From an uncultured Geobacter sp. (GTDB taxonomy: Bacteria > Desulfobacterota > Desulfuromonadia > Geobacterales > Geobacteraceae): DNA of 47,344 bases. Below are positions 16,301-24,841 of the stretch, piece by piece (position 1 is the stretch's first letter; the number at the start of each line of letters is the position of its first letter). A model generated the notes under the pieces. That model made no database searches and was not told where the DNA came from. It saw only the letters and a program-made list of their open reading frames with translations. The stretch lies in assembly GCA_903915655.1 (NCBI GenBank), contig CAIWTU010000126.1, forward strand, positions 1-47,344. The letters are read 5' to 3'. A program made the translations under genes and the position numbers.

Positions 16301-17689
16301 TTACCCGACCTCTGCATACCCTCTTTCTCTGAATTCAACTCCTAAAGATTGCGCGAGTTTATTAATCGATGCGACATCGAGTCCCGGTACCGCTACCGCC
16401 GAAGCGGTGACCTGCGGGATATATTTTTTTGCTTCCTGCAGAAAGGTGCAGACACTCTTGAATCCAGCCTCGCCGAAAGGAGTCCGGCAGAGCTTCTCGT
16501 AGGTGACTGAGTCCGCTGCGTTGAGACTTACTGAGATGGAGTCGATCAGGCCGGCAAGTTCCGGAAGTACATTGTGCCCGTGGACCAGGTTGGCCTGACC
16601 GTCTGTATTGATCCTTATCCTGCAGTTATTTTTCTTCAATTCTACGGCAACTGTCTTGATCAGATCGAGTCTGAGCATCGGTTCACCATATCCGCAGAAG
16701 ACCACTTCGTCAAAGCCGGAAGGATCACCTATCGCAGCCATTACTTCCAGAAAGGAGGGCTCGTGCTCCAGTTTGAGATTATGCCCTTTTACGTGGAAAT
16801 CGGAAAACTTGGCACAAAAGGAACAGCTGTTTGAACAACGGTTGGTAATATTCAGGTAAAGGGAGTTCCTGATACTGTACGCAATCCGGGAGGTTTTATC
16901 ACCCTGTTTCAGATTAAACAGACGTTGCGCATTCAGTGAAGTAATGCGGCAGACATCTTCCAGTGAAAGGCCCTTGAGCTCGGCTACCTTTTCCGCAATA
17001 ATCTTCAAATTGGCCGGTTCGTTCCGCTTTCCCCGGTGTGGTACCGGAGAAAGGTAGGGGGAGTCGGTCTCCAGGAGAATATCCTCGATTTTTATTTTGC
17101 GAACAACCTCCCTCAGTTGTTCATTGCCGGGAAAGGTAATTGTCCCAGGGATGGAGAGAAGAAACCCCATCATCACACATTCCTTGGCCATTTCGAGATC
17201 ACCGGAAAAACAGTGCAAAACACCTCCGACATCCATCGCGTTTTCTTCCCTGAGAATATTCAACAGCTGTGCGTGCGCGTTACGGTCGTGGATAATGAGA
17301 GGGAGCGAAAGTTGGCGGGCAAGACGGATAAAACGACGGAAGACATTTTCCTGTATGTCGCGCGGAGAGCGGTCACGAAAGAAATCTAGACCTGTCTCGC
17401 CAATTGCGACAACTTTCGGATTCCCGGTTGCCAGTTGCTGAATGATATCGTAGCACTTTTCAGTAATCCGGGCCGCATCATGGGGATGAATACCGACGGC
17501 GCAATAAATGTTTTCATAGGCGGCTGAAAGGGCACAGGCAGCCTTGCTCGATTCCATGTCTGCGCCTATTGTGATAATTGTTGCCACCCCTGCATTGTTT
17601 GCGCGCTGCAGCATGGAATCAAAATCTGTAGAGTACTGATGCCCATCTATATGTGCATGAGTATCGATTAGAAAAAATTTGGAAGTCAT
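16301..17689 (-). CDS. Fusion of TatD-family metal-dependent hydrolase and a radical SAM domain
   Basis: A 462-aa two-domain protein. Residues 1-260 are a complete TatD nuclease-like domain, with metal ligands in DTHAHIDG (His11, His13), Glu98 in GETGLDF, His134, His159 and Asp209 in ETDSPYLSP. Residues about 270-462 are a radical SAM domain with Cys285, 289 and 292 in NRCSNSCSFC, then FCGYGEPMLR. Both parts keep their key residues. TatD-linked radical SAM proteins are known in anaerobes, and the substrate is unknown to me. ATG start. The stop is followed closely by the secreted protein gene. Confidence 0.9.
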   Translation of the reverse strand: MTSKFFLIDTHAHIDGHQYSTDFDSMLQRANNAGVATIITIGADMESSKAACALSAAYENIYCAVGIHPHDAARITEKCYDIIQQLATGNPKVVAIGETGLDFFRDRSPRDIQENVFRRFIRLARQLSLPLIIHDRNAHAQLLNILREENAMDVGGVLHCFSGDLEMAKECVMMGFLLSIPGTITFPGNEQLREVVRKIKIEDILLETDSPYLSPVPHRGKRNEPANLKIIAEKVAELKGLSLEDVCRITSLNAQRLFNLKQGDKTSRIAYSIRNSLYLNITNRCSNSCSFCAKFSDFHVKGHNLKLEHEPSFLEVMAAIGDPSGFDEVVFCGYGEPMLRLDLIKTVAVELKKNNCRIRINTDGQANLVHGHNVLPELAGLIDSISVSLNAADSVTYEKLCRTPFGEAGFKSVCTFLQEAKKYIPQVTASAVAVPGLDVASINKLAQSLGVEFRERGYAEVG

Positions 17690-17790
17690 TTATTAGTATC
17701 CTGTGTAGAACTTGGAGTCTGAACCCTTTGCAAAGCGGGTTTACGGATTGGCACCGGTCTAAATTGTAAAATATCGGTAACGTCCCAACT

Positions 17791-17808
17791 GATTTCCATC
17801 CGGAAACC
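17791..17808 (+). repeat. Copy of dispersed TTTCCATCCGGAAA repeat
   Basis: GATTTCCATCCGGAAACC keeps the whole inverted core TTTCC-ATCC-GGAAA. It is not attached to a stop codon, unlike three other copies. Confidence 0.6.
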
Positions 17809-18024
17809 GACTAAAGGAGACAGATTTTAGCAGTATTTCAAGACAGATTCCACCATTCTTTGCGATCCTCCATGTTATGGATCAGAGATCTAGCCGGTAC
17901 AAGGGGCCGATTGCATTTATTCTCCTTTGATGTTATACATTAACTCGTTTCTCGAGGGTAAGGGTATTTGCAGACCGGTTGCCGGCAAATGGCGCCCCGA
18001 TACGAAAAAATGGGTTGTTCGTTA

Positions 18025-18053
18025 TTGATGCCCGTCAGGCTTCCTGCTATGAT
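18025..18053 (+). promoter_or_regulatory. Predicted metF promoter
   Basis: TTGATG (18025-18030), 17-base spacer, TATGAT (18048-18053). A short hairpin (ATCCTG / CAGGAT) lies about 5 bases after it, in the expected 5' leader of metF. Confidence 0.55.
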
Positions 18054-18112
18054 GGGGATCCTGCTCTCCAGGATATAAATTCCGGGGTACCGGTTCTTAA
18101 GGAGTATTCACC

Positions 18113-18997
18113 ATGCGGATTGCTGAACTTATTTCTGCGGAAGATCAATTTCTCTCCCTGGAGTTTTTCCCACCAAAAGAAAAGGCGGACTGGCCAGCTT
18201 TTTTTCAGGTTGTCGACAGGCTTACTTCCATCAACCCCCTGTTTGCCTCTGTAACTTACGGAGCGGGGGGGACTACCCAGGAATCTACCCTGGAAATAGT
18301 AACCCGATTGAAAAGGGAGTTTAACCTCGAACCGATGGCTCATTTAACCTGTGTTGGGGCTTCTAAAGAGGGAATTCAAAGCTTTGTCGATTCTCTGGTT
18401 GAAGCCGGCATCGATAATCTCCTGGCCTTGCGGGGTGATCCCCCCCAGGATCAGCAGAACAGCCCCCCTCTTGCCAGTGACTTTGAGTATGCTTCCGATC
18501 TTGTATCTTTTCTACGGAAAGAGAACGGCCGGATCGGTATCGGAGTCGCCGGGTATCCTGAGGTTCACCCTCAGGCATCCAGCCCCGAGGCTGATCTCGA
18601 ATTCCTCAAGCTGAAGCTCGATCTCGGTGCGGATTTTGCGGTCACGCAACTCTTCTTCGACAATCTCTATTACTGGGATTTTCTGAAGCGCGCAAGAAAC
18701 ATCGGAATTACTAAACCTCTCATACCTGGAATAATGCCGGTATTCAACCTGAAGGTTGTGCAACGGATTCTCACTTTGTGCGGAACCTGTGTGCCTCACT
18801 CTTTTATGAAGCAATTAGAGGAAGCCCAGGCAAAGGGTGGTAGCGCAGCTGTTCAGGAGTTGGGGATAGAGCACGCAAGAAAACAGATCCAGGAACTTCT
18901 GGATAAGGGGGTGCCAGGTGTCCATCTTTATACTTTGAACAAGGATGATGCCTGTCTTGATTTGATTTCCAGGCTTAATTTAGCGCATAACGGTTGA
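18113..18997 (+). CDS. metF: Methylenetetrahydrofolate reductase
   Basis: A 294-aa FAD-dependent (beta/alpha)8 enzyme that reduces 5,10-methylene-THF to 5-methyl-THF for methionine synthesis. Conserved parts: LSLEFFPPKEKADW (catalytic Glu region), SVTYGAGGTTQEST, HLTCVGAS, NLLALRGDPP, GVAGYPEVHP, and TQLFFDNLYYWDF. The C-terminal GVHLYTLNKDDA is typical. The length matches bacterial MetF. ATG with AAGGAG 8 bases upstream. Confidence 0.96.
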   Translation: MRIAELISAEDQFLSLEFFPPKEKADWPAFFQVVDRLTSINPLFASVTYGAGGTTQESTLEIVTRLKREFNLEPMAHLTCVGASKEGIQSFVDSLVEAGIDNLLALRGDPPQDQQNSPPLASDFEYASDLVSFLRKENGRIGIGVAGYPEVHPQASSPEADLEFLKLKLDLGADFAVTQLFFDNLYYWDFLKRARNIGITKPLIPGIMPVFNLKVVQRILTLCGTCVPHSFMKQLEEAQAKGGSAAVQELGIEHARKQIQELLDKGVPGVHLYTLNKDDACLDLISRLNLAHNG

Positions 18998-19056
18998 GTT
19001 GACCGCAATACTTCTATAAACCATATGCAAAAAAACAGGAGAGTTAAACATATACC

Positions 19057-20742
19057 ATGAGCAACGACGGAACCAAAGTGATCTACTCCATGATGGGAGT
19101 GGCAAAGTTTTATGAAAAAAAGGCGGTCCTGAAGGATATATCTCTTTCCTATTTTTACGGTGCAAAAATTGGAGTGCTCGGCCTGAACGGGTCAGGCAAG
19201 AGTTCTCTTTTGCGAATCATGGCGGGGATTGATAAGGATTTTATCGGTTCAACCATCCATTCTCCCGGCTATTCTATCGGTTATCTGGAGCAGGAGCCAA
19301 AGCTTGATGGTGCAAAGACGGTACGGCAGATCGTAGAACAGGGTGTACAAGAAACGGTAGATTTACTTCATGAGTTCAACCTTATCAATGAAAGATTTGC
19401 CGAACCGATGTCAGATGATGAAATGGCGGCTCTCTGTGATCGGCAAGCGGCGGTTCAGGAAAGACTTGACCGATTGGATGCCTGGGACCTTGACAGCAGG
19501 CTGGAGATGGCGATGGATGCCCTTCGCTGCCCTCCTGGAGAGACTTCCGTACAGTTTCTTTCCGGCGGCGAGAAGCGGCGGGTGGCCCTCTGTCGTCTCC
19601 TCCTGCAGAAACCTGATATACTGCTCCTTGACGAACCTACAAACCATCTGGATGCCGAGACGGTGGCCTGGTTGGAACATCATCTGCAACGGTATCCCGG
19701 TACCGTGATTGCAGTGACACATGACCGATATTTTCTTGACAATGTTGCCGGATGGATACTGGAGCTGGACAGGGGAGAAGGGATTCCCTGGAAAGGGAAT
19801 TATTCTTCCTGGCTGGAGCAGAAGCAGAACCGGCTCAAGCTGGAGGAAAAAACCGTTACGGATCGCCAGAAGACCCTGCAGCGAGAGTTGGAGTGGATCA
19901 GAATGTCGCCGAAAGGACGACATGCCAAAGGCAAGTCGCGTCTCAATTCGTATGAACAGCTGTTGAATCAGGAAAGTGAAAAGTGCGCGAAGGAACTGGA
20001 AATTTATATACCGCCAGGCCCCAGGTTGGGTGGGGTGGTGATTCAGGCTGACCAGGTCACTAAGTCATACGGTGATCGGCTGCTATTGGAGGGAATGGAG
20101 TTTTCTCTGCCGCCTGGCGGGATTGTCGGCATTATCGGCCCGAACGGGGCTGGTAAAACCACCTTGTTCAGGATGATTACCGGTCAGGAAGAGCCAGATT
20201 CGGGCTCATTCCGTATCGGGGAGACCGTTAAGCTGGCCTATGTGGATCAGAGCAGGGACCTCCTTGATGCTGAAAAAACGATCTGGGAAACTATTTCGGA
20301 AGGTCAGGATACGCTTCAGCTCGGAAATAAACAGGTTAATTCCCGTGCCTATGTTGCCCGGTTTAATTTCTCCGGATCGGACCAGCAGAAAAAAGTGGGG
20401 ATGCTGTCAGGCGGGGAGCGTAACCGGGTCCATCTGGCGCGGATACTGAAAGAAGGGGCCAATGTACTACTCCTTGACGAACCTACAAATGACCTTGATG
20501 TAAACACCCTCCGGGCGTTGGAGGAGGCTCTGGAAAATTTTGCCGGCTGTGCGGTGGTTATAAGCCATGACCGCTGGTTTCTCGACAGGATTGCCACGCA
20601 TATCCTGGCTTTTGAGGGGGAGAGCAAGGCAGTCTGGTTTGAGGGGAACTATTCTGAATACGAAGCGGACAAAAAAGCACGGTTAGGCGCCGCGGCCGAC
20701 CAGCCGCATCGGATAAAATACCGTCAACTGACGAGGGTATGA
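19057..20742 (+). CDS. ettA: ABC-F protein EttA, energy-dependent translational throttle
   Basis: A 561-aa cytoplasmic ABC-F ATPase that binds the ribosomal E site and couples early elongation to the ATP/ADP ratio. Two ABC domains: Walker A GLNGSGKSS (near 47), signature LSGGEKRRVALC, Walker B LLLDEPTNHLDAE, then the second set GPNGAGKTT, LSGGERNRVHLA and LLLDEPTNDLD. The linker (about 240-320) carries the P-site tRNA interaction motif region with ELEWIRMSPKGRHAKGKSR. The C-terminus is EttA-like (RIKYRQLTRV). Similarity to E. coli EttA is strong along its full length. ATG start at 19057. Confidence 0.95.
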   Translation: MSNDGTKVIYSMMGVAKFYEKKAVLKDISLSYFYGAKIGVLGLNGSGKSSLLRIMAGIDKDFIGSTIHSPGYSIGYLEQEPKLDGAKTVRQIVEQGVQETVDLLHEFNLINERFAEPMSDDEMAALCDRQAAVQERLDRLDAWDLDSRLEMAMDALRCPPGETSVQFLSGGEKRRVALCRLLLQKPDILLLDEPTNHLDAETVAWLEHHLQRYPGTVIAVTHDRYFLDNVAGWILELDRGEGIPWKGNYSSWLEQKQNRLKLEEKTVTDRQKTLQRELEWIRMSPKGRHAKGKSRLNSYEQLLNQESEKCAKELEIYIPPGPRLGGVVIQADQVTKSYGDRLLLEGMEFSLPPGGIVGIIGPNGAGKTTLFRMITGQEEPDSGSFRIGETVKLAYVDQSRDLLDAEKTIWETISEGQDTLQLGNKQVNSRAYVARFNFSGSDQQKKVGMLSGGERNRVHLARILKEGANVLLLDEPTNDLDVNTLRALEEALENFAGCAVVISHDRWFLDRIATHILAFEGESKAVWFEGNYSEYEADKKARLGAAADQPHRIKYRQLTRV

Positions 20743-20766
20743 TGCCGGAGTGTACGCTCTGCCTCA

Positions 20767-21648
20767 TTACCATAAGAGCTCCCGTTCAGAGATGAACTCC
20801 AGGTTCCTGCCGGTAACCGGGTCCTGGAATCTTACCATTCTGGCAAGCAGCTGTAGTGGGTTGTCGAAGTTATCGTCGGTTTCTGGCTGCAGTTCCGGAT
20901 AGTATCTGTCGTTCAAAATCCCGAACCCCAGACCGCTCATATGGATCCGCAGTTGATGCGTTTTGCCTGTTAGCGGGTGTAAAATGAAGCGGGCCATCCC
21001 CTTTTTTAGACCCATCAGACAGATAGTTGAGCGGGCATTCACCGCACCAGGCGCCGTTTTCATCAGGAACCGCGGTTCTCCCTGTACAATTCTGTTCTCG
21101 ACAACCCACGAGGCCCTTTCCTGGAGTGGAGAATATGCCGACAAAGCCTGATAGGTTTTTTCTACCTTACCATTCATGAAGAGTTCGCCATAAAGTCCCC
21201 TTGTCTTTTTATTGACTGAAAACATGACAATCCCCGCTGTTTCACGGTCGATCCGGTGGATAGGGGCAAGGTCCCGGATTCCCGTGCTCTTTCGCAAACG
21301 GTTTAGCAGGCATTCGTCAACATAGCGGCCGCCCGGGGTCACCGGAAGGAAGTGGGGTTTGCAGGAAACCAGGATATCGTCATTCTGATAAAGTATCTTT
21401 TCACTAAACGGAATGACCGGCTCAATCTCGACTTCTCGGAAATAAAAAATCTGTTTGCAAGGGGCATATTCTGTATCCGGAGTTATCGGGTTGGACTCCC
21501 CGTCAAGCACCTTCCCTTCTGCAATCCGTTCTTCCCATCTCTTTCGTGGAATGGATGGGAACCTGCTGCTTAAAAAAGAGAGGATGGATGGGTAGGGCTT
21601 TATTGAATTCGGCATGGTAACGGTGGAAGGGTATTTAGATATCCCCAT
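20767..21648 (-). CDS. RluA-family RNA pseudouridine synthase
   Basis: About 293 aa, isomerising uridine in rRNA or tRNA. An S4-like N-terminal segment (PSIPRKRWEERIAEGKVLDG) precedes the catalytic domain. The active Asp is in PIHRIDRETAGIVMFS, followed by KTYQAL and the conserved LTGKTHQLRIHMSGLGFGILNDRYYP. ATG at 21648 has AGGGG about 9 bases upstream; the frame stays open to 21831, but the extra 61 residues look non-conserved. It converges on ettA with 24 bases between. The target uridine is unknown. Confidence 0.88.
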   Translation of the reverse strand: MGISKYPSTVTMPNSIKPYPSILSFLSSRFPSIPRKRWEERIAEGKVLDGESNPITPDTEYAPCKQIFYFREVEIEPVIPFSEKILYQNDDILVSCKPHFLPVTPGGRYVDECLLNRLRKSTGIRDLAPIHRIDRETAGIVMFSVNKKTRGLYGELFMNGKVEKTYQALSAYSPLQERASWVVENRIVQGEPRFLMKTAPGAVNARSTICLMGLKKGMARFILHPLTGKTHQLRIHMSGLGFGILNDRYYPELQPETDDNFDNPLQLLARMVRFQDPVTGRNLEFISERELLW

Positions 21649-21974
21649 TGATCGATTCCCCTGTCGGTTATTATCACATTTAACGGGCGACCGTATCAGT
21701 TTCTGGCCCCTGACGAATAGATACGGGTATACTACCTCTATCTGAGTATGATCACAACTGATTTGCGCACTATACCTGCTGTTTTGGTCAGTTTTGCCTT
21801 GATTTTGCGGGCTATTTGCTTTACTCTTCAATTGCCCGTCAGGCGACTCCTCAGGAGGAGCGGTGCCAGTTTCGGATCTCTGAGCGGAATCAGAGGGCGG
21901 GTTGCGGTCAGTTTTTTATGATAATAGTTGTATGAAGAAAGCTTTCATGTACTGAAATTTGACAGAAGGTTTTT

Positions 21975-22232
21975 ATGGCTGAAGAAAATTTACCACGCAG
22001 GCTCTGCTCTGAGATTAAATTGTTTGATTTATGCACAAAAAATCTGTGCGGAAGTAAGGATGGCCGCTTTTGTCTGGACAAGGGCATTCTTGCGAAATTT
22101 GAGACCATAAGCGAAGAAGATATAGATTACACTGAACAATTAATGATCGATGAGGCTGAAGATTTCGAAGATTCGGATTATACGGAATATGAAGAAGACG
22201 CTTATGATGATAGCGATGAGGATGATGACTGA
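21975..22232 (+). CDS. Small Cys-containing protein with acidic tail
   Basis: An 85-aa protein. The first half has four Cys (CSEIKLFDLCTKNLCGSKDGRFC), then DKGILAKFETI. The last 35 residues are almost all Asp, Glu and Tyr and end in DSDEDDD. This suggests a metal- or Fe-S-binding head with a disordered acidic tail. I do not know a function. ATG with AAGGT upstream. It sits 104 bases before comEC on the same strand and is divergent from the pseudouridine synthase gene. Confidence 0.7.
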   Translation: MAEENLPRRLCSEIKLFDLCTKNLCGSKDGRFCLDKGILAKFETISEEDIDYTEQLMIDEAEDFEDSDYTEYEEDAYDDSDEDDD

Positions 22233-22336
22233 CCTGTTCTGAGCTTTTTTCCAGTTGCCTCTGCGAGGACATCAAAATTGATTTCAATTAACAGATGGTA
22301 ATTATCCCCAAATAAACCCTGAGACAGGAGAGTGCA

Positions 22337-24751
22337 ATGGAGAGGCCGCTCTTCCTGCCACTTCTGGCAACCGTAGTCGGAGTTCTCCTTGCAGACCTTT
22401 TCCTCTACTTTGTCCCGGATCTGCTTCTCTACCTTTCTTTAGCTGCAACCCTTCCATTTCTTTTTCTTCAACGAAGAGCTCTTTTTTTTGCGGCGCTCTC
22501 TCTTTTTTTCTTCTCATGGGGAAACCTTTCGTTAAAACCATTCCTGCTTCAGGGAAGCTCAACTCAAACGGTCCTCCAAATGTTGACTGACGATCCGGTG
22601 ACCGTTGAAGGTGTAATTGAGAGCAGACCAGAGACTTCTGAAAAGGGGAGCCGTCTCTACCTTCGAGCGGAAAGAGTGTACAGGGAGAAGAGTTACGCCA
22701 TAGTTACCGGGAGGATATTGCTGTTTGTAGCTGAAGGTAAAGGCGAATTGTATACCGGGGACAGGATCCGTTTCATTTCCCGGATCAAGGCCCCGCGGAA
22801 TTTTGGCCTGCCCGGGGAATTCGATTACGTTCGTTATCTCGCATACAGACACGTATATTGCACTGCATTTGTAAAGAGCAGCAAGGATCTCCTACTCATG
22901 CGGAAAAGAGCCGACTACTCTTTACAGAATATCGTTGATGCTTTAGCCGCTGATTTCGGCAGATTTATCAACAGGTGCGCCCCGGGTGAGGAAGGTTATA
23001 TCCTTCAGGCACTCCTGTTGGGTGATATGGGGGGGATCTCGAAGAGTACCAAAGACGCCTACACTAGAACCGGTGTTAACCATATCCTCTCGATTTCCGG
23101 TTTTCACATCAGCATAGTAGTCTTTTTCATCTTTCATCTCCTCCTTCTTCTCGCAAGGAGCTCCGAATTCCTCCTTCTGCAATACAATATGCGCCGCTTG
23201 ATACTGATTTTTACCATCCCGGTTGTCATCTTCTATCTCCTTCTTTCAGGTGGCGCTCCAGCCACAGTCCGGTCGGTGATAATGGTTGTAGCTTTCATAA
23301 CGGCAATGCTGCTCGGTCGTGATGTCGACCCACTGAATTCGCTGATGCTTGCAGCCATGGTTATTATTGTCGGCTCTCCCCCTGTACTGTTCGATCTTTC
23401 CTTCCAGCTTTCGTTTCTTGCACTTTGGGGAATAGTTGTTCTGACCCCCCTCTTTATTGCGCCGTTCAGGAATATTGAAGGGACGCTATGGTATAAACTG
23501 CTTCTATTTTTCATGGTTTCTGCTGCAGCGACCTGTGTAACCCTCCTGCCGGTAGCGTATAATTTTCACAGGACAACGCTAACTGGCCTGATCAGCAACT
23601 TTTTCATAGTTCCGCTCATCGGTTATGGAGCTGTTGTTCTTGGTTTCTCCGCGTTACCCTTTATCTATATCGTTCCTTCGCTGGCCAGGCTGCTCCTGGT
23701 TACTGCCGCTCTTCTTGTGCAGCTCTCCAACTTCATAATAAATCTGCTCGCGCAACTCCCTCTGCTCCCCTTATTAAATCCGACCAGATTTGATCTCTTG
23801 CTTTTCTTTGTTTTTCTCGTCATGCTCACATTTGTCAGACGTAACAGGATGAAGCTGGTTTGCTGCAGTTCCGTTACACTTATTTATCTCGTGGTAAAAC
23901 TTATAACACCCCCGGTTAGCGGAGACGACGGTCTCCTTGCGATAACATTTTTCAGTTTAGGGCAGGGGGAGTCTACCCTGATTTCCTTTCCGAACGGAAA
24001 AAAAATGCTCATCGATGGCGGCGGTACCATTCGGGAAGGGGGTATGGACCCTGGTGAGAGACTGCTGGCGCCCGCCCTCTGGCGGATGGGCGTTGAACGG
24101 CTGGATTATGTTGTACTTTCACACTCTCATCCTGACCATCTGAATGGTCTGAAATTTATCCTGGCCAATTTTGATGTGGGAGAATTCTGGGAGAGCGGTA
24201 TTCCGTCCAGTTCTGAGGATTACATAAATTTGAAGCGCCTCCTGGCGGCAAGGCAGATACCGGTACGTTCGATACATGCCGCTATTGCGCCGGTGGATAT
24301 TGGAGAGACCAAGATAGAACCGCTTGCCCCTTTTCTGTCCGGCCTGACTCCTCAGGATTACCGTAATCTGGATCTGAATGAATCCTCTCTTGTTTTCCGT
24401 TTGAAATACGGAGACTTTTCACTCCTTTTTACCGGGGATATAGGGAGTGTGACCGAAGGTAAACTCCTCCTGCGTCCGGAATATCTTCCCTGCGTAGTTT
24501 TGAAAGTACCCCACCATGGGAGTTCCTATTCTTCAACCTTGCCATTTCTCTCTGCTGCCTCTCCAAAGGTTGCGTTGATCTCCGCGGGGTACAAGAACAG
24601 TTTCGGGCTTCCATCCCGGCAGACGACGTTGCATTTGGATCAAATGAATGTAAAAGTATATAGAACGGATCTTGATGGGACTGTAAGGCTCTCTTGCGGT
24701 AAAAACGGGTACGAGGTCTCTACTTTTTACGCATCAGGGCATTTTCGTTGA
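22337..24751 (+). CDS. comEC: ComEC/Rec2-type DNA internalisation protein
   Basis: An 804-aa inner-membrane protein for transport of single-stranded DNA during natural transformation. N-terminal hydrophobic segments and an OB-like domain (about 75-190) are followed by the competence membrane domain with GVNHILSISGFHISIV. The C-terminal metallo-beta-lactamase-like domain (about 535-800) has SHSHPDHLNG and VPHHGSSYSS, so the putative nuclease metal site is intact. ATG with GACAGGAGAG upstream. No other competence genes are in the window. Confidence 0.93.
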   Translation: MERPLFLPLLATVVGVLLADLFLYFVPDLLLYLSLAATLPFLFLQRRALFFAALSLFFFSWGNLSLKPFLLQGSSTQTVLQMLTDDPVTVEGVIESRPETSEKGSRLYLRAERVYREKSYAIVTGRILLFVAEGKGELYTGDRIRFISRIKAPRNFGLPGEFDYVRYLAYRHVYCTAFVKSSKDLLLMRKRADYSLQNIVDALAADFGRFINRCAPGEEGYILQALLLGDMGGISKSTKDAYTRTGVNHILSISGFHISIVVFFIFHLLLLLARSSEFLLLQYNMRRLILIFTIPVVIFYLLLSGGAPATVRSVIMVVAFITAMLLGRDVDPLNSLMLAAMVIIVGSPPVLFDLSFQLSFLALWGIVVLTPLFIAPFRNIEGTLWYKLLLFFMVSAAATCVTLLPVAYNFHRTTLTGLISNFFIVPLIGYGAVVLGFSALPFIYIVPSLARLLLVTAALLVQLSNFIINLLAQLPLLPLLNPTRFDLLLFFVFLVMLTFVRRNRMKLVCCSSVTLIYLVVKLITPPVSGDDGLLAITFFSLGQGESTLISFPNGKKMLIDGGGTIREGGMDPGERLLAPALWRMGVERLDYVVLSHSHPDHLNGLKFILANFDVGEFWESGIPSSSEDYINLKRLLAARQIPVRSIHAAIAPVDIGETKIEPLAPFLSGLTPQDYRNLDLNESSLVFRLKYGDFSLLFTGDIGSVTEGKLLLRPEYLPCVVLKVPHHGSSYSSTLPFLSAASPKVALISAGYKNSFGLPSRQTTLHLDQMNVKVYRTDLDGTVRLSCGKNGYEVSTFYASGHFR

Positions 24752-24841
24752 CAATAGTCGAGAGTCTTTGATAATTTCAACCGGTCACCTCTTCACTTTG
24801 TTTCACCCGGCTTGAGGCCGTTTTATATGGGAGCAGGTATA

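Larger units (their letters stand above)
17690..18112. other. 423-base intergenic region between the TatD fusion and metF
   Basis: No convincing gene lies here. It holds a copy of the dispersed repeat (17791-17808) and, near metF, a promoter. The rest shows no tRNA, terminator or S-box-like (SAM riboswitch) structure that I can recognise. A 91-aa open frame from 17979 overlaps metF and looks like a shadow. Confidence 0.5.

Noticed and set aside
17690-18112. Possible SAM riboswitch upstream of metF
   Set aside because: No S-box or SAM-II type conserved elements found; only a short 6-bp hairpin in the leader.
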